Assembly: GCA_017405375.1 (NCBI GenBank)
Contig: JAFRAO010000022.1
Coordinates: 1 to 64,000 of the forward strand
Direction of reading: 5' to 3'
DNA from: a bacterium
Lineage (GTDB): Bacteria; Cyanobacteriota; Vampirovibrionia; Gastranaerophilales; Gastranaerophilaceae
DNA length: 64,000 nt
A program made the position numbers and the translations under genes. Shown here one piece after another: positions 34,088 to 43,809 of the stretch (positions within the stretch are counted from its first letter, which is position 1; each line of letters opens with the position of its first letter). A model generated the notes under the pieces. That model searched no databases. It was not told where the DNA came from and saw only the letters and a list, made by a program, of their open reading frames with translations.

Positions 34088-35767
34088 ATGGATTTCAAAA
34101 AGATATTAGAAAATAAACCATTATTTTACGGTATAATCGGAGGTGCAGTTCTGATTGTAGCGATAATTCTAATGATTATAATTATATCTGTCAGCAGCGG
34201 TAGTAGTGATGACAAACAGAAACTTATCAGTGAAAAACCTATTCAAGAAGATTTAGTATTGCTTACAACAGATAATTTGGGAAAAGCAATAGAAATACAA
34301 GCATTGTTGGCGAAATCAGGAATTCAGGCTTCTCGTGCACTTGATGGTACGAAATCTTCAATAATTTTGAAAAAAGGTACGTATAATCAATCTCAAAGGG
34401 ATACTGCGCTTTTAGAATTAGTTAAAAGCGGTTTGATGGACCAAAATGTTGGTCTTGAAATATTTGATAAAGGTGATTTTACATCAACAAAAGATGATAA
34501 ACGAATTCGTCTTGCACGTGCTATAAATGGTGAATTAGCAAGATTAATAAGAAAAATGGACGGAATTGATAATGCATCAGTATTTATCTCTATCCCTGAG
34601 CAGACTATGTTTTCATCTATGCAAAAACCGGTAACTGCTACCGTACAATTAACAACACAAATAAATGAAAAACTTCCGCCATTGAAAATCAAGGCTATAA
34701 CAAATTTATTGCTTGGAAGTGTAAACGGATTGACTGCAGATAATATTTCAATTACGGATACAAACGGTAATGTTTATTCAAGCATTATAGGTGTTGAAGA
34801 TCAAGTTTTAGAAAAAATTGAAGAAAATGATAAATACATGCAGCAGAAAGTAAATGCTCAATTAGACAGATTGATAGGCAAAGGTAATTTTGTAGTTACC
34901 GTAAGCACATCAATAAAGCAATCACCGGTAGAAAAAACGAGTATAATATATGACCCAAGCAGAAAAACATCAGTTTCCGAACAATCATTTGTTGAAGGTT
35001 TGGGAGATGAAACAACGGATAGCAGTCGTGGTTCAAACAAATCAAATGCTGTAAGTTTATATTTGCCAAATGGTTTAGCTACTCCTGATGGCGGAAGTTC
35101 TTCGTCAACTTCTTCTCAAAACAGAAGTTATTCCAGAAGAGCAAGTGAAACTCAATACGGAGTTACAAAAACTCAAATAAATGAATATCAAAAGCCAGGC
35201 GTTATTGAAGAAATAAGTATTGCTGTAACAATGGAAAAAAATGCACTTCCTGCTGAAACAACATTGGAAGAGTTAAAAGAATTGATTGCAAGAGCTGCGA
35301 GTCCAAAAGTAAATCCTGAAAATGTTACGATTGCATTGTCAGAATCAATAGAACCATACTTAGCTTCAGATAAAACGGAATCTTTACCAAAACCTGATGA
35401 GTCAGGAAATCCTTGGTGGCTTGTACTTGTTATGGTAGGTGTATTCTTGACTGCAGGATATATTGTTGTATCAGGAAAATTAAAGGCAAATCAACTTGCA
35501 CAACAGCACGAAATGCAATTATTGAGAAATAAGGCCTCTGAGCAAGATCAACAATTAAGAGAAATGAATATGAAAGCTGCAGAATTGATAGAACGTCAAT
35601 CTCAATTACAACAAGGGTTGATAGAACAACAGCAGCAAAGAGAAATGATTCCGCAGATTCAAGCTAGCGCTATTGATGAAGCTCTTGCTGCAATCAGGTC
35701 AGATGTGGATTCTTTAGATCCGAATGAAACAGGTGAAATAATAAAAAGTTGGATAGAAAAAGCTTAG
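34088..35767 (+). CDS. fliF: Flagellar MS-ring protein FliF
   Basis: 559 residues, typical. A first membrane helix (about 14-36) leads to the ring-building motifs (VLLTTDNLGKAIEIQALLAK; LARAINGELARLIRKMDGI; ASVFISIP), a Ser-rich linker around 325-345, a second membrane helix (WWLVLVMVGVFLTAGYIVV, about 438-460), and a C-terminal tail. The tail ends DPNETGEIIKSWIEKA, the FliG-binding element. This makes the unusual FliG position next door notable. Confidence 0.95.
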   Translation: MDFKKILENKPLFYGIIGGAVLIVAIILMIIIISVSSGSSDDKQKLISEKPIQEDLVLLTTDNLGKAIEIQALLAKSGIQASRALDGTKSSIILKKGTYNQSQRDTALLELVKSGLMDQNVGLEIFDKGDFTSTKDDKRIRLARAINGELARLIRKMDGIDNASVFISIPEQTMFSSMQKPVTATVQLTTQINEKLPPLKIKAITNLLLGSVNGLTADNISITDTNGNVYSSIIGVEDQVLEKIEENDKYMQQKVNAQLDRLIGKGNFVVTVSTSIKQSPVEKTSIIYDPSRKTSVSEQSFVEGLGDETTDSSRGSNKSNAVSLYLPNGLATPDGGSSSSTSSQNRSYSRRASETQYGVTKTQINEYQKPGVIEEISIAVTMEKNALPAETTLEELKELIARAASPKVNPENVTIALSESIEPYLASDKTESLPKPDESGNPWWLVLVMVGVFLTAGYIVVSGKLKANQLAQQHEMQLLRNKASEQDQQLREMNMKAAELIERQSQLQQGLIEQQQQREMIPQIQASAIDEALAAIRSDVDSLDPNETGEIIKSWIEKA

Positions 35768-35810
35768 ATTAAAAAAGTTAGATTGGATAAAAAAGGTTAA
35801 AAGGTAGAAA

Positions 35811-36818
35811 ATGCCGGTAGAAGGATTTGATTATAAACAATTTGCCTCCGATTTGGCTGCACAAGCCAAAGATTTGGTACCACAAGATTTTGATGAATTT
35901 CAAAAAAATTACGTGGTAAAAACTCTGGAAAATTTTTCACTTCTTGCCGGTGAAGCAATTTATAACGATGATGCATCGGCATTTAATGCAGAGCAAGCAA
36001 TTCTTTTAACTCAAATTATTGCAGAATGGTCTTTTCATAAATCGGTAGATTTAGTGAATTCCGGTATTCAGCCCGAATATTGGGACGGAATTATGCAAAA
36101 AATTGCTTTTACAATTTTTGATATAGGCAAACAAACAATTATTCAGGGAATGCCTACCGATCAGATATTGGAGTTATTAGAACACCATGTAAAGCAGGCG
36201 TATGATGGCGCGATAGAAGAATTAGCAGAACGCGGAATAATTGATGAAGAATTAAAAATTCAAGCAGAAAATCAAAATAATTTAGCAAAATTGGTAGAGG
36301 AAGTTGAAGCGCAAAAAGAACTTGAACGTCAAATGCAAGAAACAGAAAATGCTTCTGATAAAACTGAAAATAAAGCAAGTGAAAATATTGATGCATACGC
36401 AAATTCAAATAAAACAAAAGTATTCAAATTAATATCTTTGGCAATGGTCTTGAAGACTTTGTCGAAAGATAAAGTTTCTTCGATATTAAATAAAGTAAAT
36501 CCGCAAGATGCGCAAATGGTTATTCAATATATGCAGATGCCTGATTTAAACAATAGAGTTGATGCAAGTACGGCAATGCAATATTTAAAAGAAATAAAAA
36601 TAAATTTACCTGATAAAAATTCTATGTCAAGTAATAACTTAGCTTATCGAGTTAAAAATGCATTAAAAGATTGTACAAGAGAGAAAATTGAAATAATGTT
36701 AAAGCGAGAAAGATTAAAGGTAAAAATCTTTGTAACAAGTGTTTTAGATGATGAAAAGTATGAACTTCCGCCAAAAATTGCAAACATTATTGCCCAACAT
36801 ATAGAAAGTAGTGTATAA
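35811..36818 (+). CDS. Protein in the FliG position; divergent FliG-like or unrelated
   Basis: 335 residues, the length of FliG, and sitting exactly between fliF and fliH where fliG belongs. The N-terminal domain (1-140) is alpha-helical. A Glu/Gln-rich linker (about 150-200) leads to a C-terminal helical part, LISLAMVLKTLSKDKVSSIL and AQMVIQYMQMPD, loosely recalling the middle FliG domain. I do not see the FliG EHPQ motif or the charged C-terminal torque helix. Most likely a strongly diverged FliG or a clade-specific substitute; confidence in the function is limited, in the gene high. Confidence 0.5.
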   Translation: MPVEGFDYKQFASDLAAQAKDLVPQDFDEFQKNYVVKTLENFSLLAGEAIYNDDASAFNAEQAILLTQIIAEWSFHKSVDLVNSGIQPEYWDGIMQKIAFTIFDIGKQTIIQGMPTDQILELLEHHVKQAYDGAIEELAERGIIDEELKIQAENQNNLAKLVEEVEAQKELERQMQETENASDKTENKASENIDAYANSNKTKVFKLISLAMVLKTLSKDKVSSILNKVNPQDAQMVIQYMQMPDLNNRVDASTAMQYLKEIKINLPDKNSMSSNNLAYRVKNALKDCTREKIEIMLKRERLKVKIFVTSVLDDEKYELPPKIANIIAQHIESSV

Positions 36819-36829
36819 TATAATCAGTC

Positions 36830-37552
36830 ATGATTATAAAAAAACAAAACAGAAATAGAGAACCGGTTGTAAATAATGAGAATCACGAAAAAGTGATTGA
36901 ATCCGTTGTGCAGCAAAATATTATTCAAAAAGAGCCGGAAGAAGAGAAGATAGATATATTCGACTTGGACAATATAGATTTTACTCAGCGCCAAGAGCGT
37001 CGTAGAGGTGATAGACGCAGAGGATATCGTCGTATAGATGACAGAAATTTAATTTCCAGAGCACAGGAAGAAGCTGATACAATAAAAGAAACTGCAGCAA
37101 AGGAAGGATATAAGGCAGGTTTGGCTCAAGCGGAAGAAGATATTTCAGAATTAAGAGAAAAAATATCGGATTTTATAAGTGCGAAAAAAGAAGTTTTTGA
37201 ATATATTGCTCCGGATATACTGGAAATTAGTGTTGATATTGCAAGAAAAATCATTAAAAGAGAATTGGAGCAAAATCCACAAATTATTTTGGATTCAATA
37301 ATTGATGTTATGAGTAACATTTCAAGAGAAGAATCTAAAATTACGATAAAATTAAATCCTTTACAAGTTGATTTGGTGAAAGAAGAATTACCAAAGTACA
37401 TTTCTTCAATGGGTGTCGAAGCAAAGATAAATATAATTGCAGATGATTTAATTGAAGAAGGCGGGTGCATTTTAAATACTAATAACGGAATAGTTGATGC
37501 ATCATTGGAAACTCAGCTTGAAATTATAAAAGAAGCGTTGAAAGGAATGTAA
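36830..37552 (+). CDS. fliH: Flagellar assembly protein FliH
   Basis: 240 residues. The N-terminus is charged and disordered with an Arg-rich RRRGDRRRGYRR block. The middle is Ala/Glu-rich coiled coil (AQEEADTIKETAAKEGYKAG), and the C-terminal half matches FliH/YscL (ISVDIARKIIKREL, ITIKLNPLQVDLVKEE, IIADDLIEEGGCIL). FliH regulates the export ATPase FliI, yet no fliI follows here. Its stop overlaps the flhA start (TAATG). Confidence 0.85.
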   Translation: MIIKKQNRNREPVVNNENHEKVIESVVQQNIIQKEPEEEKIDIFDLDNIDFTQRQERRRGDRRRGYRRIDDRNLISRAQEEADTIKETAAKEGYKAGLAQAEEDISELREKISDFISAKKEVFEYIAPDILEISVDIARKIIKRELEQNPQIILDSIIDVMSNISREESKITIKLNPLQVDLVKEELPKYISSMGVEAKINIIADDLIEEGGCILNTNNGIVDASLETQLEIIKEALKGM

Positions 37553-39648
37553 TGGCAGCAGGCGGAGGCGGAGGCCAACCAATAAGTGAAATAGCATTAG
37601 CGGGATTTGTATTAGTACTTATCCTCATTTTGCTTATGGAAATGCCGAATTGGGTTATAAACTTTTCAATAAGTTTGAATATGACAATAGGCATTGTACT
37701 TCTGATGATATCGCTGTATGTAAAAAAGCCTCTTGAATTGGGAGCTTTCCCTTCAATTATTTTGCTTGGAACAATGTTTCGATTAATTCTTTCGATAGCT
37801 TCAACCCGTTTGATTTTGGCAAAAGGTGATGCCGGTGAAGTTGTATCTGCTTTCGGACATTTCGTAACAGGTGGTAATATGATTGTAGGGGTCGTAATTT
37901 TCTTAATTATCACAACTGTACAATTTATGGTAATTACAAAAGGTGCTGAACGTATTGCCGAAGTATCTGCCAGATTTGCCCTAGATGCTATGCCCGGAAA
38001 ACAAATGACTATTGATGCGGATTTTAATGCGGGTTTAATATCTCCGGAAGAGGCCGTAAAAAAACGTGAAGATTTGCAAAGAGAATCAAGTTTATTCGGT
38101 TCAATGGACGGTTCTATGAAGTTTGTAAAAGGGGATACAATAGCCGGACTGATAATTACTATTATTAATATTGTGGGTGGCTTGTGTGTAGGTTGCTTAA
38201 TGAATCAAATGCCTATTGCTGATGCTGTTTCAAAATATACTGTACTAACGATTGGTGATGGTTTGTCATCACAATTACCTTCTCTTTTAATGTCAGTAGC
38301 AGCCGGTATCTTTATGACACGTGCTTCTGGTTCAAGTTCATTGGGTACAGAATTAGTAGGACAAGTTACAAGTAAGCCAAACTCTTTATTTTTGGCATCA
38401 GCATTTTTAATTTTAATAGCTTTTTCAAGTCCTGTTACCGGATTGCCATGGTTTCCGTTTGTACTGTTTGCTTCTTTATTAACTGTTGCCGGACTATCTA
38501 CATTAGTTAATGCTGATGTACAATCTCAACTGGGACAATTAGAAAGTGTTCGTCAAAATATGCAGGATTTGGTTAATCCTAACAAAATGTACGAACGTTT
38601 GGGTGTTGATGTGCTAAGTTTGCAGGTTGGTGCTGGCTTATTATGTATAGCAGACCCTGATCAGGAAGGTCAATTACTTGCTAAAATAGCCGCATTAAGA
38701 CAACGTGTTACCGATGAATTAGGTTATATTTTACCTAATATTAGAATCATGGATTCTTCAGCATTAGAAGCTAACGAATATTTGATTGCAATACGTGGAA
38801 ATACTGTTGCAACAGGTTTTGTTTATCCCGGCAAGTACATGGTTATTGCTGACCAATGGGATTCTGTTAAATCTGAAGTTCCTGAAGATTCTATAGTCGG
38901 CGTTGACCCTACATATCAAACTCAGGCATATTGGGTTTCTGAAGAAGATGCAAAAACGACAAAAGCAATTACTGCGGTTGATGCAACTGATGTTATAATT
39001 ACTCATTTACAAGAAATTACAAGAAAACATGTAGATGATATTATGACAAAAACTGATGTGTTGAAATTGATGGAGCTTGTTCGTTCTCAGGACCCTACTC
39101 TTGTAAATGATTTGGTACCTACAATTATTTCAACAAGTGATTTGAGAAAAATATTTGTTAATTTGATAAGAGAAAAAGTTTCAATCAAAGATATTATGTT
39201 TATTTTTGAAAGGCTATGTGATTATGCACGATTTTCAAAAGAACCTGATATTTTGTCAGAACGTTTAAGAGCGGCTTTGGGCCGTCAAATTTGTTTAACA
39301 AATGTTCAGTCCGATAAAATTTTGTATGCACTCACTTTGTCTCCTGAATGGGAAAAAGTTCTTGATGACAGTTGTCAAAGAACAGAGCTTGGTACAATGT
39401 TTTTGTTAAATCCTATGCAAGTACAGGAATTAATAGAAACAACTGCTGCTACGTTGATGAATGCCCATCAAAATGTCGGTAAACAGCCTGTAATTTTATG
39501 TTCTCCAAGAATAAGATTACCTTTATTCCAATTATTGGAACGCCATATTCCTGCCATTGTTGTTATTTCTTATTCCGAGTTGATTACTGATATTAAGGTT
39601 GAGGCTGTTGATACTATTGGTGAAAGTTATATGCAACAACAAGAATAA
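37552..39648 (+). CDS. flhA: Flagellar type III export gate protein FlhA
   Basis: 698 residues. Eight N-terminal membrane helices include the FHIPEP signature region (SIASTRLILAKGDAGEVVSA, ERIAEVSARFALDAMPGKQM, IDADFNAGLIS), then the large cytoplasmic domain (LGVDVLSLQVG; YTLSPEWE region). It forms the nonameric export gate and docks chaperone-substrate complexes. Start follows GGAATG within fliH, and the opening AAGGGGGQ stretch is unusually glycine-rich. Confidence 0.97.
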   Translation: MAAGGGGGQPISEIALAGFVLVLILILLMEMPNWVINFSISLNMTIGIVLLMISLYVKKPLELGAFPSIILLGTMFRLILSIASTRLILAKGDAGEVVSAFGHFVTGGNMIVGVVIFLIITTVQFMVITKGAERIAEVSARFALDAMPGKQMTIDADFNAGLISPEEAVKKREDLQRESSLFGSMDGSMKFVKGDTIAGLIITIINIVGGLCVGCLMNQMPIADAVSKYTVLTIGDGLSSQLPSLLMSVAAGIFMTRASGSSSLGTELVGQVTSKPNSLFLASAFLILIAFSSPVTGLPWFPFVLFASLLTVAGLSTLVNADVQSQLGQLESVRQNMQDLVNPNKMYERLGVDVLSLQVGAGLLCIADPDQEGQLLAKIAALRQRVTDELGYILPNIRIMDSSALEANEYLIAIRGNTVATGFVYPGKYMVIADQWDSVKSEVPEDSIVGVDPTYQTQAYWVSEEDAKTTKAITAVDATDVIITHLQEITRKHVDDIMTKTDVLKLMELVRSQDPTLVNDLVPTIISTSDLRKIFVNLIREKVSIKDIMFIFERLCDYARFSKEPDILSERLRAALGRQICLTNVQSDKILYALTLSPEWEKVLDDSCQRTELGTMFLLNPMQVQELIETTAATLMNAHQNVGKQPVILCSPRIRLPLFQLLERHIPAIVVISYSELITDIKVEAVDTIGESYMQQQE

Positions 39649-39677
39649 ATTAGTTAGAATTAATTTGTAAGGCGCTT

Positions 39678-39887
39678 ATGATTAAAAAAATATTATTATC
39701 ATTAATTAAAGTATATCAGTTTTTTTCAAAGTTTACACCGCCTGTTTGCAGGTTTACTCCAACTTGCTCTGAATATACTCGTCAAGCAATAGAGAAATAT
39801 GGTGTAATGAAAGGACTTTGGTTAGGGGTGAAAAGAATTGTAAAGTGTCATCCGTTTCACCCGGGAGGATATGACCCTTTGAAATAA
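39678..39887 (+). CDS. yidD: Membrane protein insertion efficiency factor YidD
   Basis: 69 residues. The family core is complete: [39 protein letters not shown] and DPLK at the C-terminus, with conserved cysteines in the CRFTPTC and KCHP elements. It acts with YidC in inner-membrane insertion. No rnpA, rpmH or yidC is adjacent, so it is detached from its usual cluster. Confidence 0.93.
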   Translation: MIKKILLSLIKVYQFFSKFTPPVCRFTPTCSEYTRQAIEKYGVMKGLWLGVKRIVKCHPFHPGGYDPLK

Positions 39888-39915
39888 ATTGTATTTGTTG
39901 TAAAATGCTTTTATT

Positions 39916-41478
39916 ATGAAAAATTTAAAAATTAATATTGAAAATTTAAGAATATTTGGATTCTATTTATTGTTGTTTATGCTATGTTGCGCTTCGGTCT
40001 TACGTTCGAATAATTACGATTTTGACCTTTGGGCACGATTAATAGCAGGTATGGCAGTAGTTCAAACAGGTCATGTCTTAAAGTATGATTTTCTTTCTTA
40101 TACTCCTACTCATAACTGGTATGATCACGAATGGGGCTCAAGTGTAATTTTTTATCTGTTCCAAAGTAATTTTGGCCATGTAGGATTGTTGCTTTTGCAA
40201 ATAATATTAATATTTTTGACTATGTTTTTTATTGTCAAAGCCGTAAAATTAATATGTGATAATGAAACAAATTATAGAAACATATTAATTTATTTTGTTG
40301 TACTCGATGCTTTTATGGTAACGTATTCATCTTTGATAAGATGTCATTCATTTACTTTTATGTTCTTTGTATTTGAATTGTTTTTACTTGAATATGTTCG
40401 TTCGACAAAAAAATACGGATTATTGTATGGATTGCCGATATTATTTTTATTTTGGGGAAATATGCATGGTGGTGTTGTTTCAGGTTTAGGCTTGTTAGTT
40501 ATGTATTCTGTCGGACAGCTACTTGATAGAAAACCGTTTAAACATTATTTGATTATAAGCATTTTATCCCCGTTAATGCTGTTTATTAACCCATACGGTA
40601 TTGAATACGTAAAATTTTTGCTAAAAGCTACAACAATGCCAAGGCCTTATATATCTGAATGGCAGCCTATTTTTCTAAAATCTAATTGGGCATATTTCCT
40701 TTCTTTCAAATTCATATCGTTATTTTTCTTAATCGTAGAATTTATAAAGGTTGTAAAGGGTGGAATCAGCTATAAAAATTTGAATAAAACAAAGTTTATT
40801 CTTATGTCAGCTACTTTGTATATTTCAATTTTGCATATAAAAATGATGCCGTTTTTCGTTCTTGTTTCAATTATATATTGTTATAATGACATATATTCGT
40901 TATTTAGAAAATTTAATTTTCCAAAATGGAGTATGCCTGCTTTAGTATATTTTTTGATAGTATATTCTTCTTGTATGATATATTTTGTAAATATAGAAAA
41001 AATGGTTAATTTTTCAAAATATCCTTTATTGGAAGTTAATTTTTTAAGAAAAAATAATATTACGGGTAATATTCTTACGAATTTCGGATATGGAAGTTTT
41101 GTTTCGTATAAATTATATCCTCATAATAAAATATATATGGACGGACGTTATGAGGAAGTCTATTATGATTATGAATTAGAAGAATTGAAAGATTTTTATA
41201 CAGTAAGAAATGATCCGTTTAAAATTTTAGATAAATATAAAATTAAAATAATTCTATTGGAAAAAAACTATAAAATATTTGATATATTGAACGCATCTGT
41301 CGATTGGAAATTAATATATAATGGTGCTAATTTTGGAATATTTGTACGAACAGAAGATGCTAAAAATAAGCGCTATGTAATACCAAACTATGAATTGGAA
41401 TATTATAAAAAAACAATATTTAATACAGATGTAAGTTTTAAGGGTAATAAACAATTAGGTCAAGTAAAAGGTTCATAA
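39916..41478 (+). CDS. Polytopic membrane protein, GT-C glycosyltransferase-like
   Basis: 520 residues with about ten to eleven membrane helices and a soluble C-terminal domain (about 370-520). The first loop carries DLWARLIAG and NWYDHEWGSS, the acidic and aromatic pattern seen in GT-C-like membrane enzymes; the tail contains NKIYMDGRYEEVY. Donor and acceptor are unknown; the patatin gene begins one base after its stop. I regard the GT-C assignment as a hypothesis. Confidence 0.6.
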   Translation: MKNLKINIENLRIFGFYLLLFMLCCASVLRSNNYDFDLWARLIAGMAVVQTGHVLKYDFLSYTPTHNWYDHEWGSSVIFYLFQSNFGHVGLLLLQIILIFLTMFFIVKAVKLICDNETNYRNILIYFVVLDAFMVTYSSLIRCHSFTFMFFVFELFLLEYVRSTKKYGLLYGLPILFLFWGNMHGGVVSGLGLLVMYSVGQLLDRKPFKHYLIISILSPLMLFINPYGIEYVKFLLKATTMPRPYISEWQPIFLKSNWAYFLSFKFISLFFLIVEFIKVVKGGISYKNLNKTKFILMSATLYISILHIKMMPFFVLVSIIYCYNDIYSLFRKFNFPKWSMPALVYFLIVYSSCMIYFVNIEKMVNFSKYPLLEVNFLRKNNITGNILTNFGYGSFVSYKLYPHNKIYMDGRYEEVYYDYELEELKDFYTVRNDPFKILDKYKIKIILLEKNYKIFDILNASVDWKLIYNGANFGIFVRTEDAKNKRYVIPNYELEYYKKTIFNTDVSFKGNKQLGQVKGS

Positions 41479-41479
41479 A

Positions 41480-42673
41480 GTGTCAGATATGTGTAAATAT
41501 GCATTTGTTTTCGGTGGTGGTGCTATAAGAGGAATGTCTTATATAGGTGCGGTTAAAGCATTAGAAAATTTAGGTATATCCTCTAATGTAATTGCAGGTT
41601 CTTCTGTCGGTGCAATTATTGCCGGCATGTACGCTTTAGACTACACTTCTCAAGAAATGCAGGAAATTTTTTTAAAAGTAAATTTTGATTTGTTTAAAGA
41701 TATTTATTTTGGCTTTAGTAAAAATTTTGCAATTTCAAAAGGAGAAGTTTTTCTTGATTGGGTGCGTGAAATTGTAGAGAAAAAATTTTATGGTGATAAG
41801 TATAGTGAAGTTAATCCAAGGGTAACATTTAAAGATTTGGATAAGGATTTGATTATAATTACAACAGATTTAACAAATTTTAAATGTATGGAATTTTCAA
41901 AGTCAAAAACACCGGATTTTGAAGTTGCTACTGCAATACGTATTTCTTCTACAATGCCAGGATTAATGTCTTCTTACGATTACAATGGTTTAGAACTTGT
42001 TGATGGAGATTTACAAAAAAGCTGGCCGTTATGGGCTTTGTCTGAGGAATTGTTAAATACCGATAAAAGAATTTTGGAATTTCGTTTGGAAGGTTCATAT
42101 AATGAAAATTCAAAGGGTCCTGTTAATTATTTGAATACAGTATACAGTTGTGTAACTTCAATCGCAACAAAATTTGTTGTGGATACGTATGATAATTGCG
42201 ATAAGTACGATTATGTTGTAATAAATACAGGTGATTTGGTAATTATTGATTTTAATATACCTATAGATAAGCGTCAGGATTTGATAAACACAGGTTATGA
42301 ACAGACGTATAAAAAATTTACACAAGATATAATTTTAAAAAAAGAAAAATTACTAAAATATTATAAATCGTTTCAAAGGAATGTTATAGCAGTTGAAACA
42401 GCTTTGAATAAAAAAGACGTAAATAAAGCGAAGTTATATTTGGGTGAAATTTATATGGATATTTTTGAATATGGCAAATGTATTGATTCAAAATATTGTA
42501 AATTATTGAATTCAGCAAAGGTGAAATTTTTAAAAGATTTAAAAAAAGGTTTTTGGGGTTATTACTCTTCTCTGAAAATAAGTGCTGTTAAAAACGAATT
42601 TACGCTTTTAAACAAGATATTACAGGAGCACATAGAAGAGTTGCATGATTATGTAAAACAAAATCGAGCTTAG
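41480..42673 (+). CDS. Patatin-like phospholipase
   Basis: 397 residues. The oxyanion loop GGGAIRGMSYIGAVKAL is at about 12-28, the nucleophile serine is in GSSVGAI (about 41-47), and the dyad aspartate is in LVDGDLQKS near 175-180. Together these complete the Ser-Asp catalytic pair. The helical C-terminal third (about 290-397) is not part of the domain. Likely an acyl hydrolase of membrane lipids. It may share a transcript with the membrane protein before it. Confidence 0.88.
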   Translation: MSDMCKYAFVFGGGAIRGMSYIGAVKALENLGISSNVIAGSSVGAIIAGMYALDYTSQEMQEIFLKVNFDLFKDIYFGFSKNFAISKGEVFLDWVREIVEKKFYGDKYSEVNPRVTFKDLDKDLIIITTDLTNFKCMEFSKSKTPDFEVATAIRISSTMPGLMSSYDYNGLELVDGDLQKSWPLWALSEELLNTDKRILEFRLEGSYNENSKGPVNYLNTVYSCVTSIATKFVVDTYDNCDKYDYVVINTGDLVIIDFNIPIDKRQDLINTGYEQTYKKFTQDIILKKEKLLKYYKSFQRNVIAVETALNKKDVNKAKLYLGEIYMDIFEYGKCIDSKYCKLLNSAKVKFLKDLKKGFWGYYSSLKISAVKNEFTLLNKILQEHIEELHDYVKQNRA

Positions 42674-42854
42674 AGAATGATTGTTTAATTATTTTTACAA
42701 CTATTAGATTTTGTTTACAAAAGTAAATATTTAGTTTGAAATATTGATATAATTGTGTTAAAGCAAGTTGTTGAAATATCTGAAAGAATCTTATTTTTAT
42801 AAAAACAATCAGTTAATAAATTAAATATTTCGTTAAAAACCTTATAAAAAGGGC

Positions 42855-42882
42855 TTGCAAAGAATTTTTTAGCAATTATTAT
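42855..42882 (+). promoter_or_regulatory. Promoter of the infA-rpmJ-rps-rpoA operon
   Basis: TTGCAA at 42855-42860 and TATTAT at 42877-42882, 16 bases apart, 31 bases before infA. The remainder of 42674-42913 is A/T-rich and shows nothing else. Confidence 0.6.
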
Positions 42883-42913
42883 ATAAAAAGAATATAAATA
42901 ACGAAGGAAAATC

Positions 42914-43129
42914 ATGTCAAAAGACGTAATAGAATTAGAAGGAACAATATTAGAATCAATGCCAAATGCAATGTTTAGGGTTGAATTGGAAAATGGGCAT
43001 GAAATTTTGGCACATATATCCGGTAAAATCAGAAAAAACTTTATAAGAATATTGCCTGGAGATAAAGTAAAGGTAGAGATGACACCTTATGATTTAACAA
43101 GAGGCAGAATTACATTCAGATTGAAATAA
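42914..43129 (+). CDS. infA: Translation initiation factor IF-1
   Basis: 71 residues, an S1/OB-fold protein. Conserved: [38 protein letters not shown], and [20 protein letters not shown]. It occupies the A site during initiation. It leads the alpha-operon genes, as in many bacteria, but adk and map, which often precede it, lie 12.8 kb away after gyrB. Confidence 0.97.
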   Translation: MSKDVIELEGTILESMPNAMFRVELENGHEILAHISGKIRKNFIRILPGDKVKVEMTPYDLTRGRITFRLK

Positions 43130-43156
43130 ACAGTATAAATATAGAAAGGTAAAACT

Positions 43157-43270
43157 ATGAAAGTTAGAAGTTCAGTAAAAAAGATTTGCGACAAATGCAA
43201 ATGTATTAAGAGAAAAGGAAGAATAGCAATAATTTGTGAAAATCCTAAACATAAACAAAGACAAGGCTAA
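43157..43270 (+). CDS. rpmJ: Large ribosomal subunit protein L36
   Basis: 37 residues beginning [20 protein letters not shown]. The zinc ligands C11, C14, C27 and H32 are all present (CDKC, then CENPKH), so this is the C+ type. GAAAGG lies eight bases before ATG 43157. It is too short for most automatic ORF cut-offs. A possible structured leader starts at its stop codon. Confidence 0.96.
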   Translation: MKVRSSVKKICDKCKCIKRKGRIAIICENPKHKQRQG

Positions 43271-43324
43271 TCTTCGTTGGGGTGAAGTGAGGTAACGAAC
43301 GGCACCCGTAATAATTAGAAGATT
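43269..43324 (+). promoter_or_regulatory. Structured leader (possible pseudoknot) before rpsM
   Basis: TTCGTT (43273-43278) pairs with AACGAA (43294-43299). Inside that loop, GGGTG (43280-43284) pairs with CACCC (43303-43307) downstream, giving an H-type pseudoknot. AATCTTC (43269-43275) and GAAGATT (43318-43324) can form an enclosing helix, though it competes with the first stem for bases 43273-43275. The element is GC-richer than its surroundings. In E. coli S4 represses the alpha operon through a pseudoknot before rpsM; relation to that is inferred from position only. Confidence 0.5.
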
Positions 43325-43372
43325 TGATAATAAATCAAACAAAAAGTAACACATTAAATAAAGGAAAATAAT

Positions 43373-43744
43373 ATGGCAAGATTATCAGGGGTAGATTTAC
43401 CTCGTAACAAAAGAATGATTGTAGCATTAACTTATATTTACGGTATAGGACCTACAAGAAGTAAAGCAATTTTAGAAAAAACAGGTATTTCTGAAGATTT
43501 AAGAACAGATGATTTAACAGATGCTGATATTAAATTATTAAGAGAGGAATTAAGTCATTACGAAATCGAAGGTGATTTAAGACGTTCAGTATCAATGCAT
43601 ATAAAACGTTTACAAGAAATCAACTCATACAGAGGAATGCGTCATAAACGTTCTTTACCATGCAGAGGTCAAAGAACAAAGACTAATGCAAGAACTCGTA
43701 AGGGTAAAAAAGGCTTAGCTATAACTAAGAAGAAAACAGCTTAG
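43373..43744 (+). CDS. rpsM: Small ribosomal subunit protein S13
   Basis: 123 residues. Opens [19 protein letters not shown], has [19 protein letters not shown], and ends in the basic [20 protein letters not shown] and [10 protein letters not shown] tail. Binds the 30S head and contacts the 50S subunit and P-site tRNA. First gene of the classical alpha-operon block, 48 bases after the leader structure, with AAAGGAAAA upstream. Confidence 0.98.
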   Translation: MARLSGVDLPRNKRMIVALTYIYGIGPTRSKAILEKTGISEDLRTDDLTDADIKLLREELSHYEIEGDLRRSVSMHIKRLQEINSYRGMRHKRSLPCRGQRTKTNARTRKGKKGLAITKKKTA

Positions 43745-43809
43745 ACAAAGAGTCTAACAGGGTTGTTTATTAATAAAATGAAATAAGAAAGTAGATAAGG
43801 AATAAAAAA

